From G963669295 sp963669295 (GTDB taxonomy: Bacteria; Bacteroidota; Bacteroidia; Flavobacteriales_D; CALLUQ01): a stretch of 64,000 nucleotides of DNA. Each line of letters begins with the position of its first letter. Position 1 is the first letter of the stretch. The notes below the pieces were generated by a model that saw nothing but the letters and a program-made list of their open reading frames with translations, was not told the origin of the DNA and did not search any database. Shown here piece by piece: positions 61,101-64,000 of this stretch. Where the stretch lies: the NCBI GenBank assembly GCA_963669295.1, contig OY769938.1, forward strand, positions 3,720,001-3,784,000, read 5' to 3'. The position numbers and the translations under genes were made by a program.

Positions 61101-61523
61101 GTACTTCACAAAGCCCTGAACACTGGCCAGTGGTTCTAATTGTAAGCTTGTGGTAAATGGAATACTGTTCAGGCTTACCTGGTTATTCCTAAAAAAGAAT
61201 ACCCCTTTTTGACCAGCTTCTAACTCCAAACTGGGTTCTACCACTTCTTTGTGCAACCCAACAGTGCCACCAGGAGTAATTACTTCTATGTATTGAGAAG
61301 TAACATTGCCTTTAAACACTCGATATACCTCTATTTTAGTAGCGGTGTAAATGTTGTGTTGCAAATCGTCCCAAAACGATTTTTGAGCCACCACATTTCC
61401 TTCCACAATAACAGTAGCCTGATTAATGCGGTTGTTTAATGGAACTTCATAAAGAGAACATTGGCCATAGCCTAAGGAGACAGCAAGTACTGAGAGTACG
61501 AGCAACGTAAAAAAATTTTTCAT
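58107..61523 (-). CDS. Large T9SS-secreted metalloprotease with TIG, PKD and SprB-type repeats
   Basis: 1138 residues from ATG 61523. Signal peptide ends L-G-Y-G-Q. A TIG/IPT-like domain lies at about 200-295. The zinc motif H-E-L-G-H-G-H-Q-L-G-H (HExxHxxGxxH) is near residue 441, with I-M-H-F after it as possible Met-turn: a metzincin. Next come a PKD domain (about 510-590), two SprB-type repeats (about 595-740; G-G-T-S-P-Y-T/S-Y-x-W), three about 95-residue repeats (T-K-L-R-A-F-D-C-G-S-T-L), and a type A T9SS sorting domain at the end (L-A-P-N-P-S-D-G-N to Q-K-M-I-I-K). Likely cell-surface or released protease; substrate unknown. Confidence 0.88.
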   Translation of the reverse strand: MKNFFTLLVLSVLAVSLGYGQCSLYEVPLNNRINQATVIVEGNVVAQKSFWDDLQHNIYTATKIEVYRVFKGNVTSQYIEVITPGGTVGLHKEVVEPSLELEAGQKGVFFFRNNQVSLNSIPFTTSLQLEPLASVQGFVKYDFNSGTAKDPFHEYTDVENDLHQRITNALGTSANVLQPYSFEQEYLQKQNTQRGGTPNITNFSPTTVTAGTQTQITINGSNFGSTQGGGVVRFANADDGGATNVEPLATEYVSWSDNQIVVEVTQDAGTGTIQVVQGGTATSGATLTISYAELNAIFDQGSGDEAWPTQHIDRNGNGGYVWQMFTDFDANTAAKESFNRAFESWRCTTGIYWEIGATTTTDIVANDDINIIRHDNGGELPGGVLGRCTSRWSGCFGGGGTVDWYVEELDIVFDDGTNWQYGPTLPGLTEYDFETVAVHELGHGHQLGHVINPGAIMHFAIGNGSSNRTLGVNDIAGGNDVQTRSTTTTVCGETALSTYNCGSAPVADFSASSTTICEGGSINFTDLSTNTPTSWSWTFNGGTPNSSSDQNPGGIVFNTAGTYTIELTATNGSGNDTETKIGYITVHDAPNTSASQINASCNGASDGSIDLTVTGGTSPYTFSWAHGPTTEDVTGLVAGTYNVTVTDANTCQAMAGFTITEPAAIDLTNTSSTDETCALNDGTATVTPSGGTSPYSYSWNTIPVQTNATATGLAAGTYTVTVIDVSGCFNQTNVTVNYNCIPGTKLRAFDCGSTLPTFDKYFYADKVTDATAYEWELTDTDDQSVYTYINTVNHSAYMSLFSGTTYGKTYEVRVRARVGGVWGSYGVMCFLSTPAATVQNTKLRNFDCNSTLSTFDRYFYCDPITGATAYEFQLVDQDDFQVYTYINTVNNSARMTNIPGTSYGKTYDVAVRAQVGGIWGQFDIICQLSTPAFPTTQLRSADCNTTLSTPSQVFYAQKITGANNYEFEFTDQGTLAQETYVKNNPYQSMLITLLTNWDYGTTYDVRVRAQIGSVWGSFGPVCTITTPTQNFWEQGEESAHKNLVDSNNDAIPTSITLAPNPSDGNNVLLKIDRIKNEYSTIQIDVYDIYGKQVYGESVVNRGSAMSVMMNFNEKLTSGIYILNTTINGESISQKMIIK

Positions 61524-61693
61524 AGAGCAATAATGATTAAGCAATTTGATACAATAATGTACTCATTATTCTCGTTATTCGTTGAGATTTTTTGATTAAA
61601 TGAGCAAATCATAAGATGAATGTACCGTAAGAAGACATAAATTTTATACTCCAATTACAGTTGGATGGTTTGTAAATATTTTTTTTTATATTT

Positions 61694-61710
61694 ACTTTGT
61701 ATTTCAAAGT
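61694..61710 (+). promoter_or_regulatory. Operator-like palindrome, first copy
   Basis: ACTTTG (61694-61699), spacer TATTT, CAAAGT (61705-61710), followed by ACTTTTAA. It overlaps the expected -7 region and precedes the ATG at 61728. An almost identical copy lies at 62677. Confidence 0.6.
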
Positions 61711-61727
61711 ACTTTTAATCCTACGTT

Positions 61728-62369
61728 ATGACCAATCAGGAAGAACACCTCAAAAACCTTTCGGAAATTCGCTCGTTGATGGAGCGTTCCTCCAGGTTCA
61801 TTTCACTCAGCGGATTATCGGGCGTATTTGCCGGTTTATTCGCATTAGCGGGAGCAGTTGCTGCCTTTGTGTATTTTAATTTAGGGGTGTTTTCGGATGT
61901 GCGTTACTACGAATATGCCGATGGACGTACCACTGGTTTACCACTTGATTTTTATACGTTCTTTTTCCTCGATGCATTCAGCGTTTTATTCCTTTCGCTG
62001 TTGGTAGGCTTTATTTTAACACGGAAAAAAGCGCGGAAGGCGGGGTTGAAAATGTGGGATAAAACAGCACAACGCTTACTCATTAACTTATTCATCCCAC
62101 TGGCTACTGGTGGGATTTTTTGTTTGATCTTATTGAAGCATGGAGGCATTGCTTTTGTGGCACCAGCTACTCTGGTATTTTATGGATTGGCTTTGCTCAA
62201 TGCAAGCAAGTATACATTTAACGACATTCGTTACCTGGGCATTTCTGAGATTGTTTTAGGACTTATCTCCCTTTATTTCGTGGACTATGGGTTGTTATTT
62301 TGGGCCATGGGATTTGGGGTGTTGCACATTGTTTATGGCACCATGATGTACTTTAAATATGAGCGATGA
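61728..62369 (+). CDS. Four-helix membrane protein, unknown function
   Basis: 213 residues. A cytoplasmic N-terminal helix (N-L-S-E-I-R-S-L-M-E-R-S-S-R-F) precedes about five transmembrane helices. No enzymatic motif. Proteins of this kind often pair with a small winged-helix regulator in Bacteroidota, as here, where the next gene overlaps its stop (ATGA). Possibly the membrane sensor or target of that regulator. Confidence 0.7.
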   Translation: MTNQEEHLKNLSEIRSLMERSSRFISLSGLSGVFAGLFALAGAVAAFVYFNLGVFSDVRYYEYADGRTTGLPLDFYTFFFLDAFSVLFLSLLVGFILTRKKARKAGLKMWDKTAQRLLINLFIPLATGGIFCLILLKHGGIAFVAPATLVFYGLALLNASKYTFNDIRYLGISEIVLGLISLYFVDYGLLFWAMGFGVLHIVYGTMMYFKYER

Positions 62370-62659
62370 ATATTCATCAACTAAATAAAGTTTTTGAGAG
62401 TAGGGTAAGGCTGGGGGTCATGTCTATTCTGATGGTCGACGACTGGGTGGATTATTCTACCTTAAAAGAACGGCTCGAGCTGACCGATGGTAATCTTGCC
62501 AGCCATATTGCTGCGTTGGAAAAAAATGAATACATAGAAATTCGAAAACAATTTGTGGGGAAGAAACCCAATACCTCTTATGCCGCTACAAAAAAGGGCA
62601 AGAAAGCGTTTAGCGATCATCTGGATGCGCTTGAGAAGTTGCTGAGAGGAAGAGGATAA
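62366..62659 (+). CDS. Winged-helix transcriptional regulator
   Basis: 97 residues, a single wHTH domain: V-R-L-G-V-M-S-I-L at helix 1, T-L-K-E-R-L-E-L-T-D-G-N-L-A-S-H-I as recognition helix, and a wing in K-P-N-T-S-Y-A-A-T-K-K-G-K-K-A. Similar to the ArsR/MarR-like group labelled transcriptional regulator in Bacteroidota. Its likely sites are the two palindromes before the flanking units. Confidence 0.88.
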   Translation: MNIHQLNKVFESRVRLGVMSILMVDDWVDYSTLKERLELTDGNLASHIAALEKNEYIEIRKQFVGKKPNTSYAATKKGKKAFSDHLDALEKLLRGRG

Positions 62660-62676
62660 AATTTTTTTACATAATC

Positions 62677-62693
62677 ACTTTGTAACTCAAAGT
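62677..62693 (+). promoter_or_regulatory. Operator-like palindrome, second copy
   Basis: ACTTTG (62677-62682), spacer TAACT, CAAAGT (62688-62693), followed by ACTTTTAA, as in the copy at 61694. It precedes the ATG at 62715. Confidence 0.6.
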
Positions 62694-62714
62694 ACTTTTA
62701 AATATAACTAAGTC

Positions 62715-62852
62715 ATGAATGATAAATGGGAAAACATTTGGTTGAAAGCAGTAGGGGGGTGGATGATCGTAACAATGGTGTTATTTACAGCGATCTACGT
62801 GTATGGTATAGGAGCGATAGTATCCATGTTTTGGCTGTTTTTTGGAGGATAA
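62715..62852 (+). CDS. 45-residue membrane protein
   Basis: ATG 62715 to TAA 62850-62852. After a short charged start (N-D-K-W-E-N-I-W) the peptide is one long hydrophobic segment (about residues 15-43, containing M-I-V-T-M-V-L-F-T-A-I-Y-V-Y-G) and ends G-G. It lies just after the operator and 3 bases before the next gene, so it is probably translated as a first member of that unit. No family recognised. Confidence 0.6.
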   Translation: MNDKWENIWLKAVGGWMIVTMVLFTAIYVYGIGAIVSMFWLFFGG

Positions 62853-62855
62853 ACG

Positions 62856-63371
62856 ATGGAAGCAACACAACGATTACAACGGAAAATTAGGACGTGGATT
62901 ACTTTGTTCATGATCCTCTTATTGCTAAGCGGCATTACAGCATTTCCGCTCGAGTGGGAGTTGGAACTACTGCGTACCTGGGCCGATTCGTGGAGCGATG
63001 GTTGGATGAAAACCTGGATTGTTATGGTACATACTGCCATTGCGGAGGTATCAGAGCAATACCCATTTATGGCTTATGGTACCGATTGGTTGGCCTTTGC
63101 CCATATTGTTATTGCTACAGCCTTTATAGGCCCATGGCGCGATCCTGTGCGTAACATTTGGGTCATTCAATTTGGTATGATCGCCTGTATCATGGTATTT
63201 CCTTTAGCACTTATTGCTGGCCCAATACGTGGCATTCCCTTTTTATGGCAGCTCATCGATTGTTCGTTTGGCGTATTCGGATTCATCCCACTTTGGGTGA
63301 CTTACAAGGACATCAAAAAACTAGCAACATTAACCAAAACACATAATACCAATAAAACACAATTCGTATGA
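62856..63371 (+). CDS. Four-helix membrane protein, unknown function
   Basis: 171 residues with four transmembrane helices (about 14-30, 78-95, 108-125, 130-145) and W/D-rich loops (T-W-A-D-S-W-S-D-G-W). No known enzymatic motif. Located between two other membrane proteins of the same unit; its stop overlaps the next ATG (ATGA), which is consistent with a membrane complex. Confidence 0.75.
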   Translation: MEATQRLQRKIRTWITLFMILLLLSGITAFPLEWELELLRTWADSWSDGWMKTWIVMVHTAIAEVSEQYPFMAYGTDWLAFAHIVIATAFIGPWRDPVRNIWVIQFGMIACIMVFPLALIAGPIRGIPFLWQLIDCSFGVFGFIPLWVTYKDIKKLATLTKTHNTNKTQFV

Positions 63372-64000
63372 AAAAGAACGATTGGATCTTAGTAATAGGA
63401 GTAGCCTTATACTCTTTCCTTTTTTATCAGCAGTCGGCAGGCATTAATTTCTTGCTGTTCAATCTGGCAGCTATACTTTTATTGTACCTCAAACAGCCTG
63501 AACGACTCAAGTCAAAAACCTGGGTAGCTGCAGCAGTGGGAAGCACATTCACTGCAGCATGCATTGTATGGTATGGTAACAACCTTACCTTTATCGCCAA
63601 TTTATTATCGCTGGCACTGCTTTCGTGCGTAAGTACCACCCCGCGTTCGTCGGTATTTGTGGGCATACTCTTTTCCCTTTTTTCTCTTCTTTCTTCCTTC
63701 ATATTTATGATTTTAGATATGGTGGAGCGCACCAGCAAACGACCGCAGCAGGAGGGAGAGGCACCAGCCATGCAAAAAGGAAAGTCGTTTGGAAAAACGT
63801 TGCTGTTGATTCTTATTCCCTTGCTAGTAGTTACCTTATTTTTCTTGCTTTACAAAGCATCCAATCCTGTGTTTGATGAGCTTACGAAAGAAATTAACCT
63901 GGATTTTATTACCGTAGGTTGGGTGTTCTTCACTTTCACTGGCTTGCTGGTGATGTATGGATTCTTGTACCACCGTAACATCCCTTACTTCTCAGAAAAG
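63368..64000 (+). CDS. Polytopic membrane protein, probably DUF4173/DUF4153 type (C-terminus cut by window edge)
   Basis: 211 codons visible from ATG 63368, open to the right edge. At least six transmembrane helices alternate with short loops, and the order of hydrophobic pairs followed by a charged loop (M-V-E-R-T-S-K-R-P) and a second helix set resembles the DUF4173-type proteins common in Bacteroidota. I am not certain of the family. It is the third membrane protein in the unit. Confidence 0.7.
   Translation, partial: MKKNDWILVIGVALYSFLFYQQSAGINFLLFNLAAILLLYLKQPERLKSKTWVAAAVGSTFTAACIVWYGNNLTFIANLLSLALLSCVSTTPRSSVFVGILFSLFSLLSSFIFMILDMVERTSKRPQQEGEAPAMQKGKSFGKTLLLILIPLLVVTLFFLLYKASNPVFDELTKEINLDFITVGWVFFTFTGLLVMYGFLYHRNIPYFSEK

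Overview
The window comes from a member of the Bacteroidota, probably a Flavobacteriales-like bacterium. Supporting signs are two secreted proteins with type IX secretion (T9SS) C-terminal sorting domains, a GldM homologue, PorE-like TPR/PD40/OmpA proteins, a Y_Y_Y-type sensor kinase, many lipoproteins and promoters of the TTTG-N21-TAnnTTTG type. No plasmid or phage backbone genes are visible. The sequence looks chromosomal, with the left third rich in accessory genes and repeats and the right two thirds dominated by amino-acid biosynthesis.

1-25 kb: a truncated secreted metalloprotease at the left edge, a small anchored Cys-rich protein, a tRNA-3'-end-like scar, an S33 peptidase lipoprotein, a Crp-type regulator next to a PAP2 phosphatase, an Fn3 protein, a 17-unit 21-bp minisatellite, a fulvocin-C-like lipoprotein followed by a membrane thioredoxin-like protein, a GIY-YIG protein, an NADP-binding protein, a DJ-1 lipoprotein divergent from its likely HxlR regulator, a 253-bp tandem repeat, a DinB protein, a T9SS cargo protein, a universal stress protein, a 1131-residue sensor kinase, and a two-gene unit ending in a transglutaminase-like protein.

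25-29.5 kb (minus strand): a sulfite-reduction/siroheme operon (sulfite reductase, uroporphyrinogen-III methyltransferase, a 35-residue ORF, precorrin-2 dehydrogenase-like protein). Upstream of it are one promoter and two consecutive modules, each a short Cys-containing leader ORF followed by an intrinsic terminator. In both, the end of the leader ORF can pair with the 5' arm of its terminator. I read this as a tandem cysteine-responsive attenuator, the most interesting feature of the window.

29.7-43.9 kb: an OmpA-domain protein and a small Zn-ribbon-like protein, then the complete his operon (leader hisL, terminator, hisGDCBHAF-hisIE). Downstream is a co-directional set: two paralogous beta-barrel proteins around a lone ExbD-like protein, then a DNA-alkylation-repair protein and a PorE-like protein. 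43.9-46.6 kb: metX divergent from osmC-metZ. 46.8-51 kb: a PD40 protein, an ECF sigma factor, a small membrane protein and a stand-alone GldM. 51.2-57.8 kb: the complete trp operon (leader trpL with three consecutive Trp codons, terminator, trpEGDCFBA).

58-64 kb: a very large T9SS-secreted metalloprotease on the minus strand, then two plus-strand units of membrane proteins preceded by near-identical ACTTTG-N5-CAAAGT palindromes, probably the operator of the winged-helix regulator encoded between them. The last gene runs off the right edge.
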